Source: Sulfurirhabdus autotrophica
Lineage (GTDB): Bacteria > Pseudomonadota > Gammaproteobacteria > Burkholderiales > SMCO01
Direction of reading: 5' to 3'
DNA: 64,000 nt
Assembly: GCF_004346685.1 (NCBI RefSeq)
Contig: NZ_SMCO01000002.1
Coordinates: 56,940 to 120,939, forward strand
In this document: positions 16,035 to 24,640 of the stretch, one piece after another
Layout: each line of letters opens with the position of its first letter
How positions within the stretch are numbered: the stretch's first letter is position 1
The notes under the pieces: model-generated
Database searches by the model: none
The model's input: the letters and a program-made list of their open reading frames with translations, nothing else
What the model was told of the DNA's origin: nothing
Translations under genes and position numbers: made by a program

Positions 16035-16733
16035 ATGAAAAACTTTAAACATTTCAGAAAGCTTTTTTTAGTTATCCTGACACTGGCTACTCTTGTCAGC
16101 TTGCCAACTGAGGCTACGATTATTTCAGATGGTTCCGCTGGTATATTTCACCCATCCAAAAATACAATTTTGGATCTGACAGGCCCGGATTTTCCACAAT
16201 TCAGTGACGTACAGATTGATGCAGGTATTACTGTCAAAGTGTTATCAGGAACACCCGACTCACCTGCACGATTTCTCGCGCAAAATAATTTTTTGCTGAA
16301 TGGCGTTATTGATGCAATCAATAGCCTTCTGACTATAGCGGCAGGGAATAGCATTGTATTAGGATCAAATTCACAGATTAATGCAGGCTCTCTCAGCCTC
16401 TACATCAATCAAGGAAGTATTAATTCACTAACAGGAAAATTCCCTGTTCGCCCACCTGCAGGCGGCTCTGTTTCCCTTTGGGGTAATATTAATTTATCCT
16501 CTCGTGGTGACCTTTCGTTACTTCAATCACCGGATTCCACTAATGTTCTCAACCCGATATTCGGTGGAAGTATAGCGCTGACGTCAGGTGGCGGAATATC
16601 AAACAGTAACAGGCTTTCTGGTGGCATTCTCACCGTCAGCCAGCCATTTTTAAATATTCCAGAACCCAAGACATTATTTCTTTTTTCAATCGGATTATTT
16701 CTGCTTACATACCGCAGAAAATGGTCCGCATAG
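16035..16733 (+). CDS. PEP-CTERM sorting-domain protein (second)
   Basis: A 232-residue exported protein: signal peptide (FRKLFLVILTLATLVSLPTEA) and a C-terminal sorting signal IPEPKTLFLFSIGLFLLTYR followed by RKWSA. The body consists of short beta-strand repeats with many Asn/Ser/Gly (GNSIVLGSNSQINAGSLSLY, GGSIALTSGGGIS), resembling a right-handed beta-helix and faintly the TPS-exoprotein style at the window's left end. The ATG at 16035 has AGG eight bases before it; a TTG six bases earlier is possible. It should be processed by an exosortase encoded elsewhere. It is followed 45 nt later by the MerB-like gene on the same strand. Confidence 0.87.
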   Translation: MKNFKHFRKLFLVILTLATLVSLPTEATIISDGSAGIFHPSKNTILDLTGPDFPQFSDVQIDAGITVKVLSGTPDSPARFLAQNNFLLNGVIDAINSLLTIAAGNSIVLGSNSQINAGSLSLYINQGSINSLTGKFPVRPPAGGSVSLWGNINLSSRGDLSLLQSPDSTNVLNPIFGGSIALTSGGGISNSNRLSGGILTVSQPFLNIPEPKTLFLFSIGLFLLTYRRKWSA

Positions 16734-16778
16734 CATCTTATTTCAATTCATCCATGTTTAAGCCTGAATGGAGCTTCC

Positions 16779-17438
16779 ATGAAAATCAGAAACAACATTA
16801 TCAATGATGTAAAGAGGTTAAGAAGAGAATTTCCTTTGCAAGACAGGATTGAATCTATAGAAGTTAGAACAACGAATACTTACACTTCTGTATTAAATTC
16901 ATGGATTAAGGATGGTGTCGCCCCTCTTCCAGATGCCATCCCACCAGATGATCTGGAAACGCTTTTAACACTGGATGCAGTAGTCATGACCAATTCCGGC
17001 ATTGGATGTTATCCATTCAGCGCTGCCAAAACAAGTATCAGCGCAAATTACCGCGAACATCAAATCTATGCGATGAATGCAATAGACGCACTCGCGATCC
17101 CGCTTTTAACTGGAACTGAGGTTGTCATAAAATCTCGATGCAGCCGTTGTGCTCTATCACTTACAATCAAATCTGACAGCTTGGGACAAATCAAGGAAGC
17201 AACGCCATCCGATACACAGGTTGAATACCGTCAGATATCAGCAAATCACACATCATGTTGTAATGATTTATGCCCTGGCATCACATTTATATGCGGATCT
17301 TGTGCTGAAATTACTATCAATCAAAATGACTTGATCACCCTGAAAGAAGCATCTGTTGTTGGTCGTGCCTTTTATCACTTCCAGTTATGCCTGACAAATC
17401 CATCAATACCTAATACTATGCCCTTAGATGCAGTATGA
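16779..17438 (+). CDS. Alkylmercury lyase (MerB)-like protein with one catalytic Cys replaced
   Basis: A 219-residue cytoplasmic protein whose residues about 105-185 align with MerB. [20 protein letters not shown] corresponds to [20 protein letters not shown], followed by a matching strand ([12 protein letters not shown] against TGAPVSLTVSPS) and [11 protein letters not shown] against FCCHVHFFAS. In MerB, Cys96, Asp99 and Cys159 cleave the carbon-mercury bond and hold mercury. Here Asp99 and a Cys at the 159 position remain, but Cys96 is Asn. Extra cysteines occur nearby (CSRC, CCNDLC, ICGSC), so metal binding is conceivable. There is no merR, merT or merA nearby. GGAG precedes the ATG. Function unknown; organomercurial lysis is doubtful. 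Confidence 0.65.
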   Translation: [219 protein letters not shown]

Positions 17439-17478
17439 TATGGCTCATTCAAAAAACAGCCCCCCTCAGTACAAAAAG

Positions 17479-17508
17479 AAAAGGCCCAGTGTAAAAACCA
17501 GGCCTTTT
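17479..17508. terminator. Bidirectional terminator between the MerB-like gene and amtB
   Basis: AAAAGGCC (17479-17486) pairs with GGCCTTTT (17501-17508), giving an A-rich 5' side and a U-rich 3' side on both strands. It sits between two convergent genes. Confidence 0.75.
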
Positions 17509-17558
17509 AAATTTTAAGCTTCAATCTCCGACAGACTTTATTGTTTTATATCACAACC

Positions 17559-18761
17559 CTACCAACCTGCTTCCCGCTCAGGCGTTGCCGATATCTTGTG
17601 TATTGAAAGATCTGCCCCGTTAAATTCTTCTTCTGCATCAAGGCGAATACCTACCATTTTCTTCAAAATGCCATAAACCAGAAAACCGCCAGCCAATGCA
17701 ATTCCAACACCAAGTAGTGTGCCTAAAAGTTGCGACATGAAACTTACACCACCTATACCTCCAAGTGCTTTCATGCCAAATATACCTGCTGCGATTCCAC
17801 CCCATGTTCCACATAAACCATGCAAAGGCCAAACACCCAGTACATCATCAATTTTCCATTTATTCTGTGTGACGGTAAACATCCACACAAACAAGCCACC
17901 AGCGATCAAACCAGTAACGAGTGCGCCTAGTGGGTGCATCAGATCAGAGCCCGCACAGACGGCAACCAGCCCGGCCAAAGGTCCGTTATGTATAAACCCC
18001 GGGTCATTCTTGCCAACTACCAATGCTGCCAGGGTACCCCCAACCATTGCCATTAAGGAATTCACAGCAACAAGACCACTGATTGCATTAATAGTCTGGG
18101 CTGACATGACATTAAAACCGAACCATCCTACTGTCAGTATCCACGCACCAAGTGCTAAAAATGGAATATTTGAAGGCGGATGAGCAGCCATCATTCCATT
18201 CTGGTGATAACGACCACGACGCGCGCCTAGCAAGACAACCGCACCCAGGGCAATCCACCCTCCTACGGCATGCACGACAACTGATCCTGCGAAATCATGA
18301 AACTCTGCACCGAAAGTTGCATTTAACCAACCCTGAATACCATAGTGGTGATTCCAGGCTATTCCCTCAAAGAAAGGGTAGACGAATCCTACAAGTAAAA
18401 AAGTTGCCGCGAGTTGTGGATTGAATCTGGCGCGTTCAGCAATCCCGCCCGAGACAATCGCCGGTATTGCAGCTGCGAATGTGAGCAAGAAGAAAAACTT
18501 GACCAAGTCATAGCCACTTTTTTGAACAAGGTGCTCTGCCCCTTGCATAAAATTTACGCCATAAGCAATGCTGTATCCGATGAAAAAATAGGCAATAGTC
18601 GAAACGGCAAAATCCGTCAGAATTTTTACCAGTGCATTAACCTGATTTTTTTTTCGTACCGTGCCTAATTCCAGAAAGGCAAATCCGGCATGCATCGCCA
18701 GAACCATGATGGCACCAAGCAAAATGAACAATACGTCATTATTTATTTTAAGTTCTTCCAT
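17559..18761 (-). CDS. amtB: Ammonium transporter (Amt/AmtB family)
   Basis: A 400-residue polytopic channel with about eleven membrane helices that conducts ammonium/ammonia. Family signatures: AMHAGFAFLELGTVRKKNQV near the N-terminus, FHDFAGSVVVHAVGGWIALG with the first pore His (about 164), GWFGFNVMSAQ, and WPLHGLCGTWGGIAAGIFG with the second pore His (about 305). There is no signal peptide. No glnK is adjacent, unlike many amtB loci. Upstream are a near-perfect sigma-54 promoter (18792-18807) and two NtrC-like sites (18871-18918), so expression should rise under nitrogen limitation. GGAG lies seven bases before the ATG. Confidence 0.94.
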   Translation of the reverse strand: MEELKINNDVLFILLGAIMVLAMHAGFAFLELGTVRKKNQVNALVKILTDFAVSTIAYFFIGYSIAYGVNFMQGAEHLVQKSGYDLVKFFFLLTFAAAIPAIVSGGIAERARFNPQLAATFLLVGFVYPFFEGIAWNHHYGIQGWLNATFGAEFHDFAGSVVVHAVGGWIALGAVVLLGARRGRYHQNGMMAAHPPSNIPFLALGAWILTVGWFGFNVMSAQTINAISGLVAVNSLMAMVGGTLAALVVGKNDPGFIHNGPLAGLVAVCAGSDLMHPLGALVTGLIAGGLFVWMFTVTQNKWKIDDVLGVWPLHGLCGTWGGIAAGIFGMKALGGIGGVSFMSQLLGTLLGVGIALAGGFLVYGILKKMVGIRLDAEEEFNGADLSIHKISATPEREAGW

Positions 18762-18791
18762 ATTTTCTCCAGACTAATCCAGCAGTACATA

Positions 18792-18807
18792 AGCAATAAT
18801 TGTACCA
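18792..18807 (-). promoter_or_regulatory. Sigma-54 (RpoN) promoter of amtB
   Basis: The minus strand reads TGGTACAATTATTGCT, matching the sigma-54 consensus TGGYACR-N4-TTGCW at every defined position, with correct GG-to-GC spacing. The predicted transcription start is about 20 nt before the amtB ATG. Confidence 0.85.
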
Positions 18808-18870
18808 AAACAACAACAATATGATTTAAAAGGAATACCATTAAAGCAGCACACTATTTTTAGTAAATCA

Positions 18871-18918
18871 TGCTCCACAATAGTGCAAATACCGAAAAAA
18901 TTGCACCAAATTAGTGCG
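18871..18918. promoter_or_regulatory. Two NtrC-like enhancer sites upstream of amtB
   Basis: TGCTCCACAATAGTGCA (18871-18887) and TGCACCAAATTAGTGCG (18902-18918) both resemble the NtrC dyad TGCACC-N5-GGTGCA. Their centres are 31 bp apart, three helical turns, so two dimers would bind on the same face. They lie about 65-125 bp upstream of the sigma-54 promoter, a normal enhancer distance. They also lie 175-220 bp upstream of the divergent HDOD gene. Confidence 0.75.
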
Positions 18919-19092
18919 AATTTATCAATAATATTTATTTACAATTTACGGCTGCAATTGCCTTGCTTCCAGCTCCATGCTATTTTTACACAAAACATGC
19001 ATACGCAATATCCTGAGATGTTAATCGAAGCCTAGATTGAGCAACTTTAATCACAGTAGCCAATACTTAACACTAAGAGGCACAAGCGTAAA

Positions 19093-20370
19093 TTGACTAA
19101 CCTATCACCCAATACTATTTCAATGCCTGAAAACACATCGGATAACAGTTCAGTGAATGAGTTTATTTTCATTTCCAGGCAACCTATTTTCGATGCATCC
19201 GAGAAAATTATTGGTTACCAGTTACTGTTTCTGGAAGATCCTTCCAACCAGGAATCTCCTCCAAATACGCTTCGATCCAGCGCTCGACTGATTGCCAACA
19301 CTTACAATAATTTTGGAATCCGCCAGGTTTTGTCCAACAAACTGGCTTTCATCCCTGTTTCAATTGATGCGCTGGTCAGTGATTTTCTTGATCTGTTACC
19401 ACCCGACAATATCGTTCTGGAAATTTACCCTTCCAACATCAGAATTACCGAGCTGCTTGCCACCCTGAAAAATTTAAAGGAAAAAAAATATCGGTTTTCA
19501 CTGCATAACTTCTCTTTTAGTCCCGAGCTGCTGCCACTATTCAAAATGGCATCTTATGCTTCCTACGACATTCAGAACAATTCGCTCGAAACCATTTCAA
19601 GAGAAATCAGACAAATCCAGCACCTGCCAATTCAACGTATTATCAGAAATATTCAAGGTTATCAGGAATTCAAGGAGCTTCATGAAAAGGAACCCCTTTT
19701 CAATTTATTTCAAAGCACTAACTTAGCCCCTCCTGAGACACAAACCATGAAACGCATGGACCCATCTACTATGCGTATCATGCAGCTATTTAATCTTGTT
19801 ATGAGTGAGGCAGAATTCAATGTCATTGAAGAGTCATTCAAGCACGATGTAGCGTTATGTTACAGCTTGCTTTGCTATCTGAATTCAGCCGGATTTGGCA
19901 TGCCATACAAGGTTGAATCCATACGTAGCGCCCTCATGATGATGGGTTATGACTTTTTGTGGCGCTGGTTGAGCCTGTTGATTTTTGCCGGCACAGATAT
20001 CCATGCTGGTCAGCGCGTTTTACTCAATACTGCACTTATTCGTGGACGAATGATGGAACTATTAGGCCAGCATTCGCTAACCAAGAAAGATGGTGACCGT
20101 TTGTTTATAACGGGCGTTTTCTCAATGATCGATGCGCTAACTGGCATACCGTTAGAGCAAGTGCTGGCCAATCTCAATTTACCAGAAGACGTAACGCAAG
20201 CACTGCTTACGAACCAGGGAACCTACGCCCCTTATTTGGCGCTTGTCCTTTGCTTTGAAAAAAATGACATTCAAACAGCCAAGACGCTTTGCAACACCCT
20301 GGCAATTAATTTAAATGAAGTTACCGCCCATCATTTAGCCGCCATTGAGTGGGCGCGCAAACTAAGTTAA
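19093..20370 (+). CDS. HDOD-domain signalling protein with degenerate EAL N-terminus (YuxH-like)
   Basis: A 425-residue cytoplasmic protein. Residues about 20-210 resemble an EAL domain (FIFISRQPIFDASEKIIGYQ, then FIPVSIDALVSDFLDLLPPD, IVLEIYP) in which the catalytic E-A-L motif reads LLF and metal ligands are missing, so it is probably not a c-di-GMP phosphodiesterase. Residues about 225-425 form an HDOD domain (MRIMQLFNLVMSEAEFNVIE, HDVALCYSLLCYLNSAGF, then SIRSALMMMGYDFLWRWLSL). This is the YuxH/CdgJ arrangement, linked to motility and stress regulation elsewhere. The start used is TTG at 19093; an ATG at 19123 (MPENTSDN) is the alternative, and neither has a strong ribosome site. It is divergent from amtB. 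Confidence 0.85.
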   Translation: MTNLSPNTISMPENTSDNSSVNEFIFISRQPIFDASEKIIGYQLLFLEDPSNQESPPNTLRSSARLIANTYNNFGIRQVLSNKLAFIPVSIDALVSDFLDLLPPDNIVLEIYPSNIRITELLATLKNLKEKKYRFSLHNFSFSPELLPLFKMASYASYDIQNNSLETISREIRQIQHLPIQRIIRNIQGYQEFKELHEKEPLFNLFQSTNLAPPETQTMKRMDPSTMRIMQLFNLVMSEAEFNVIEESFKHDVALCYSLLCYLNSAGFGMPYKVESIRSALMMMGYDFLWRWLSLLIFAGTDIHAGQRVLLNTALIRGRMMELLGQHSLTKKDGDRLFITGVFSMIDALTGIPLEQVLANLNLPEDVTQALLTNQGTYAPYLALVLCFEKNDIQTAKTLCNTLAINLNEVTAHHLAAIEWARKLS

Positions 20371-20392
20371 GTCAGACTAAATAACCTGTTTT

Positions 20393-20427
20393 CAGGTCAA
20401 CCAGAAATTCAATTCTTGGCTGACCTG
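20393..20427. terminator. Hairpin between convergent genes
   Basis: CAGGTCA (20393-20399) and TGACCTG (20421-20427) pair, with further pairing of CCA/TTGG inside. It lies between the HDOD gene and the convergent 101-residue gene. There is no U run, so termination efficiency is uncertain. Confidence 0.45.
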
Positions 20428-20438
20428 ATCTTACAGAA

Positions 20439-20744
20439 TCAAGCATCCAGTCCGTTACGGTGCGTGGTATTAATCACCTCCAGCAGTCGCTTGAACGGAA
20501 TCGCCGGGCCATACATCCTCACTATAGACATATACGGTAAATCAATATCTGAAGGAAAGCTATACTGTTTACTGATCATGCTATCGTAGAGCGCACGTAA
20601 TTGATGGTCCAGTGGATCAATAAAGGGAAGACTCGCTTCCATTTCTTCCATATCATCTTCGATACAAGCGCGCAATTCATCTACTTCATAAACCGCTTGA
20701 TGGACAAGATCGATATACTCATCCAGTGTCTTGGGTGCTTTCAT
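20439..20744 (-). CDS. Conserved-looking small acidic protein of unknown function
   Basis: A 101-residue soluble protein, acidic in its first half (ELRACIEDDMEEMEASLPF) and predicted mostly helical, with no signal peptide or membrane segment. I do not recognise the family. It lies downstream of hdrB on the same strand but behind a strong terminator at 20773-20791, so it is transcribed by read-through or from its own promoter. GGAA is ten bases before the ATG. Codon usage resembles the neighbours. It may be an accessory to the Qmo/Hdr operon, but only by position. Confidence 0.65.
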   Translation of the reverse strand: MKAPKTLDEYIDLVHQAVYEVDELRACIEDDMEEMEASLPFIDPLDHQLRALYDSMISKQYSFPSDIDLPYMSIVRMYGPAIPFKRLLEVINTTHRNGLDA

Positions 20745-20772
20745 AAAAACGTTCCGTAAGATGTAATAAAAA

Positions 20773-20791
20773 CAGGGGCGTTAAGCCCCTG
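20773..20791 (-). terminator. Rho-independent terminator of the qmo/hdr operon
   Basis: CAGGGGC (20773-20779) pairs with GCCCCTG (20785-20791) with a 5-nt loop. On the minus strand UUUUUAUUA follows directly. It lies 27 bases after the hdrB stop codon. Confidence 0.88.
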
Positions 20792-20817
20792 CAATAAAAG
20801 ACCATTAGTAAAAATGG

Positions 20818-21720
20818 TTATTTCTTAGATGCAATTTGTTCCAGTTTGCTAGCCTTGATAAGCTGTCCATCCAAACCGGCTTGTTTTGCAGAACCACCAT
20901 AAGCTACGGTCATGAGTTGACTGTAGTATAGCACCGGGATATTGAACTTGGTGCCATAGCGCTTATTGACGTCACTCTGGTAAATTTCTACGTTAGCCTG
21001 GCAAAGCGGACAAGGTGTCACGATCATTTCTGCGCCATGATCATAGGCAGATTCAACAATGTCCTTGATCTGCTTCTGACTCTTTTCTGGTTCGGAAAAT
21101 GCCAATGCACCACCACAACAAGTCACTTTCTGATCATAGGCAGCTATCGCTTCCCCCCCAACCATTTCAACCAGCTTATCCAGATAAACCGGATTCTCGA
21201 ATGACTCGCCATCAATACCAAATGGGCGGTTAGTTTGACAACCTACGTATCCTGCAAACTTGATGCCTTCTAATGACTTCACCACTGGTTTTTTGAGTTC
21301 ATCGTAACCGAAATCCTCAATCAGCACTTCAACCATATGACGTACATCTGCGCCACCTTTGTAGTTGAGACCTGCTTCTTTCAAAGCTTCATTGGTATCA
21401 GCCATGAGTTGTGAACTGGCATCCAGACGCTCTTTGGTTTCGCGAGCACCTAGCCAGCATGCAGCGCATGTTGCTACGATTTGCTGACCTGGCAAATTGT
21501 CTTCCGCCAAAGCAAAATTACGTGCATTCATAACGTGACGAGGCAACTCACCGCCTTCTGCATAGCCAATGGATGCGCCACAGCAATTCCAGTCAGGAAT
21601 TTCTGTCAACTTAATATCCAGTGTCTCGCACATGGCGTTAACCGAAGTCAGGTAATTAGAAGCCGACGCCCCTTTCTGTGATGAACACCCTGGGTAAAAT
21701 GCGTATTCTTTCTTTGCCAT
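20818..21720 (-). CDS. hdrB: HdrB-like subunit with two CCG (cysteine-rich) domains
   Basis: A 300-residue cytoplasmic protein related to heterodisulfide reductase subunit B. Both CCG motifs are complete: first YPGCSSQKG, WNCCGASIG, TCAACWLGA; second YVGCQTNRP, TCCGGALAF, TPCPLCQANVE. In true HdrB these bind two noncubane [4Fe-4S] clusters that handle disulfide/thiol chemistry. The gene is last in a qmoA-qmoB-hdrC-hdrB operon, 13 nt after hdrC, with GAGGAG before its ATG. In this context it should pass electrons between QmoAB and a thiol/disulfide or menaquinone-linked partner. No membrane anchor is present. Confidence 0.9.
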   Translation of the reverse strand: MAKKEYAFYPGCSSQKGASASNYLTSVNAMCETLDIKLTEIPDWNCCGASIGYAEGGELPRHVMNARNFALAEDNLPGQQIVATCAACWLGARETKERLDASSQLMADTNEALKEAGLNYKGGADVRHMVEVLIEDFGYDELKKPVVKSLEGIKFAGYVGCQTNRPFGIDGESFENPVYLDKLVEMVGGEAIAAYDQKVTCCGGALAFSEPEKSQKQIKDIVESAYDHGAEMIVTPCPLCQANVEIYQSDVNKRYGTKFNIPVLYYSQLMTVAYGGSAKQAGLDGQLIKASKLEQIASKK

Positions 21721-21733
21721 ATTCTATATCTCC

Positions 21734-22357
21734 TCAGGCGGTGAAATTCTTACGACGCGCTTCAATTTCCTGCGCCTTCTTCAACATTGCATGAATACCT
21801 TTTTTGCCTTTGCATCCGTGCCCGCCAAAAATTTCAAATGGATTTAATCGCTTGGCTTTAAGCAAGCCCAAGCCAGCATCTTTCATCGCCAATGCGTTTT
21901 TTATGCCCTGAGAGAATCCGTCCTTGAAGTACAGTGCCAGAGAAAACTTCAACTCATTGATACGGCCATTCTGAATAGCGTTATTCCAGAACAACGTGCC
22001 CAATACCCGGGTAGGTTGGTTCTTTGGAGCCAATCCCAAACGGTGAGCATAATTTGCCAAACCGTGCATGATGTGGGTGATCGGCAATTTCCGTGGGCAT
22101 CGTACGATACAGTTGTAGCACGAAGTACACATCCACATAGAGTCAGAGGTAAGCACTTCTTCGCGCTTACCTGCACGAATCATCATGAAAATTTCCTGTG
22201 GGGGATGTGCCCAGGCTGAGCCAAGCGGGCAAGAGCCGGAACATACACCGCACTGCATGCACATCTTTACCCAGTCACCTTCTTCAACTCGCTCGGATAC
22301 CTCTTTCAGAAAGTTATTGCGGTACTTTTCAACTGCTTGTGTATTTGCATCACTCAT
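21734..22357 (-). CDS. hdrC: HdrC-like iron-sulfur subunit
   Basis: A 207-residue protein with two [4Fe-4S] ferredoxin motifs: CMQCGVCSGSCPLG (about residues 33-46) and CTSCYNCIVRCPRK (about 77-90). The rest is helical (HIMHGLANYAHRLGLAPKNQ), as in HdrC and the soluble part of QmoC. The membrane cytochrome-b half of QmoC is absent, so the complex looks soluble or peripheral. Nine bases separate it from qmoB; AGGAG precedes the start. It should relay electrons between the flavin subunits and HdrB. Confidence 0.9.
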   Translation of the reverse strand: MSDANTQAVEKYRNNFLKEVSERVEEGDWVKMCMQCGVCSGSCPLGSAWAHPPQEIFMMIRAGKREEVLTSDSMWMCTSCYNCIVRCPRKLPITHIMHGLANYAHRLGLAPKNQPTRVLGTLFWNNAIQNGRINELKFSLALYFKDGFSQGIKNALAMKDAGLGLLKAKRLNPFEIFGGHGCKGKKGIHAMLKKAQEIEARRKNFTA

Positions 22358-22366
22358 TCTCGTCTC

Positions 22367-24637
22367 CTAGAAGCCTTTGAACGGGCTCATGCCGATCTCT
22401 TCGATCTTAGCCGCGTACTCATTGATTAATCGTGGTAACCGCTCTATATCTGTAATAGCAGCTTCAAAGGTTTGCACACGTTCAGGTTCCAACCCCATCC
22501 CTTTCAGAGTGTCATCAACTTTACTCATGCGGTAATTAGCTAATTCTGAACCTTTTACAAAATGACACTGATAGTCATCGCCATGTTTGCACCCCATCAT
22601 CATTACGCCATCATATCCATTATTCAACGCGTCAGTAATCCAGATTGTATTGACCGAACCCAGACAACGTACTGGAATAATCCGGACAAAAGAACTGTAT
22701 AACTGCTTGTTCATCGCCGCCATATCCAGTGCAGGATAGGCATCGTTTTCACATGCCAGAATCAAAATACGCAACTTTTCAGAAAACTCATCCGGCACTT
22801 CCACTGCCTTGATCTGAGAACCCACGGTATCTACAGAGTAGTTTTCAAACGAGATCACTCGAACCGGGCACGCTCCCATACACGTTCCACAACGGCGGCA
22901 ACGTGACTCGTTAAACAATGGATAACGTTTTTCGTCTTCGTCAATGGCACCAAATGGACATTCAACTGTACAGCGTTTACATTGCGTGCAACCTTCCATA
23001 CGGAAGCTAGGGTAGGACAAATCACCTGAGCGAGGATGCGCGGCACTACCGACTGCCGCATTTTCCATTGCCTGAATGGCTTTCATTGCCGCGCCTGTCG
23101 CATCTTCTACCGCCTGGGCGATATCCATCGGACGACGCACCGGGCCAGCAGCATAAATACCGGTTCGGCGGGTTTCGTATGGGAAGCAAATAAAATGCGA
23201 ATCGTTAAAACCATATTTCAACTGCGGCAGATCAGGGCCTTGGCGGTAGGTCAGGTTAAGAATAGAAATCTTTTTCCCTTCTTGCGATTCCTGAGCATCC
23301 AGTGCCGTTAACAAGGCATCATCACCTGCCAAAGAAGCTGCTTCGGCCCTCAGCCGTGCTTCAGTATCCACACCAGAATTTGCTACTTGGCCTGTTGCAA
23401 GCACAACCAGGTCAGCATCAACTATGGCTGCATTTTCATCACCCAGAATCAAATCATGGAAGTTTACTTTGCAGGTATTGCCTGTGGCATCTACTGTAGA
23501 AACCTTACCTTTAGTAAAGGTCACACCCTTTTGCTGAGCGCTGCGATAAAAGTCTTCGCCGTTGCCGGGTGTACGCAGATCATCAAAAATAACGACTGTA
23601 TCAATATCCGGATTCGCATCTTTAAAATACATTGCTTGCTTGATGCTGGTATTACAGCAGTTGCCTGAACAGTAAGGCAGATGTTTGCCTGTGTCATCGC
23701 GCTGACCAGCACATTGCACAAACACGACGCTCTTCACTTCACCACCATCGGAAGGGCGTTTGATTACCCCCCCATTAGCGGCTTTAGCCAATGCTTCCAG
23801 TCCAGCCTGATCAACCACATTTTTACTCTTGCCGTAGCCAAGCTCTGGAAGATTATTCGCATCGTAAGGTGTGAAGCCGGTAGCTTGAACAATCGCCCCA
23901 ACTTCTTCAGTTATCGCAGCCGCACTTTCAGGGGTAATTTCCACGACAAATTTACCTGGCGCGCCACTTGTTTTGCTGGTTATCGCGTTGAGGTAAACCT
24001 TGATATTCGCATCCCCTTGCACCGCAGCAGCCAATTCTTCGACGCCGGTATCAACCGGATCTGAATAAGGGCTATGGGACGGTACACGCTTATACAATTG
24101 CGCCATCCAGCCACCCAGTTGCGGGGACTTTTCTACGATAACCACTTTATAACCCGCTTTGGATGCCTCAAGCGCAGCAGTCATACCTGATATGCCACCG
24201 CCAACCACCAGCATCTTCATATTGGTAGCCGCGTTTGGGTTGCCTGTTGGCAAGACCATTTTTTTCACTTCAGCGCAGCCCATACGAATATAATCTGCAG
24301 CCATTTCCTGTGTTTTTTCACGCGCTTCAACTGTATCTGGCTGAGTCCAGATCACACCTTCACGCAAATTGGCACGCGATACAGCCACATCTGTAAATCC
24401 AAAAGCCTCGGTTTTGGCACGACGTGAGCATGCACCTATCACAACGTGAGTCACCCCTTCGTTGGTAATATCATCACGGATCATTTGAACACCAGCAGCA
24501 TTGCACAAAAACTCGTGCTCTTTCACCAATGGTACTTTACCTTCTTTTTGTGCGACCTTTGCTAATTCAGCGGTATCAAGGCGCTCGCCTAATCCGCAGC
24601 CTTGACAAATATAGGCTGCTAATTTCGTTTCTGCCAT
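22367..24637 (-). CDS. qmoB: QmoB/HdrA-like flavoprotein with ferredoxin and MvhD domains
   Basis: A 756-residue iron-sulfur flavoprotein. The N-terminus has a short Cys-containing HdrA segment (YICQGCGLGERLDTAELAKV, GACSRRAK). An FAD domain follows from about residue 136 (MLVVGGGISGMTAALEASKA) with PYCSGNCCN further on. Two [4Fe-4S] clusters lie near residues 560-610 (CTQCKRCTVECPFGA and CRRCGTCMGACPVRV). The C-terminal 115 residues are MvhD-like (ILILACENDAYPALDMA, VRCLGSVNTIWITDAL, MMGCKHGDDYQCHF). This exact layout is that of QmoB, partner of QmoA in complexes that exchange electrons with APS reductase and the quinone pool. It starts three bases after qmoA ends. Confidence 0.88.
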   Translation of the reverse strand: MAETKLAAYICQGCGLGERLDTAELAKVAQKEGKVPLVKEHEFLCNAAGVQMIRDDITNEGVTHVVIGACSRRAKTEAFGFTDVAVSRANLREGVIWTQPDTVEAREKTQEMAADYIRMGCAEVKKMVLPTGNPNAATNMKMLVVGGGISGMTAALEASKAGYKVVIVEKSPQLGGWMAQLYKRVPSHSPYSDPVDTGVEELAAAVQGDANIKVYLNAITSKTSGAPGKFVVEITPESAAAITEEVGAIVQATGFTPYDANNLPELGYGKSKNVVDQAGLEALAKAANGGVIKRPSDGGEVKSVVFVQCAGQRDDTGKHLPYCSGNCCNTSIKQAMYFKDANPDIDTVVIFDDLRTPGNGEDFYRSAQQKGVTFTKGKVSTVDATGNTCKVNFHDLILGDENAAIVDADLVVLATGQVANSGVDTEARLRAEAASLAGDDALLTALDAQESQEGKKISILNLTYRQGPDLPQLKYGFNDSHFICFPYETRRTGIYAAGPVRRPMDIAQAVEDATGAAMKAIQAMENAAVGSAAHPRSGDLSYPSFRMEGCTQCKRCTVECPFGAIDEDEKRYPLFNESRCRRCGTCMGACPVRVISFENYSVDTVGSQIKAVEVPDEFSEKLRILILACENDAYPALDMAAMNKQLYSSFVRIIPVRCLGSVNTIWITDALNNGYDGVMMMGCKHGDDYQCHFVKGSELANYRMSKVDDTLKGMGLEPERVQTFEAAITDIERLPRLINEYAAKIEEIGMSPFKGF

Positions 24638-24640
24638 GAC

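Noticed and set aside
19093..20370. Active c-di-GMP phosphodiesterase (EAL) call for the HDOD protein
   Set aside because: The EAL motif and metal ligands are not present; only the fold outline remains, so I call it degenerate.
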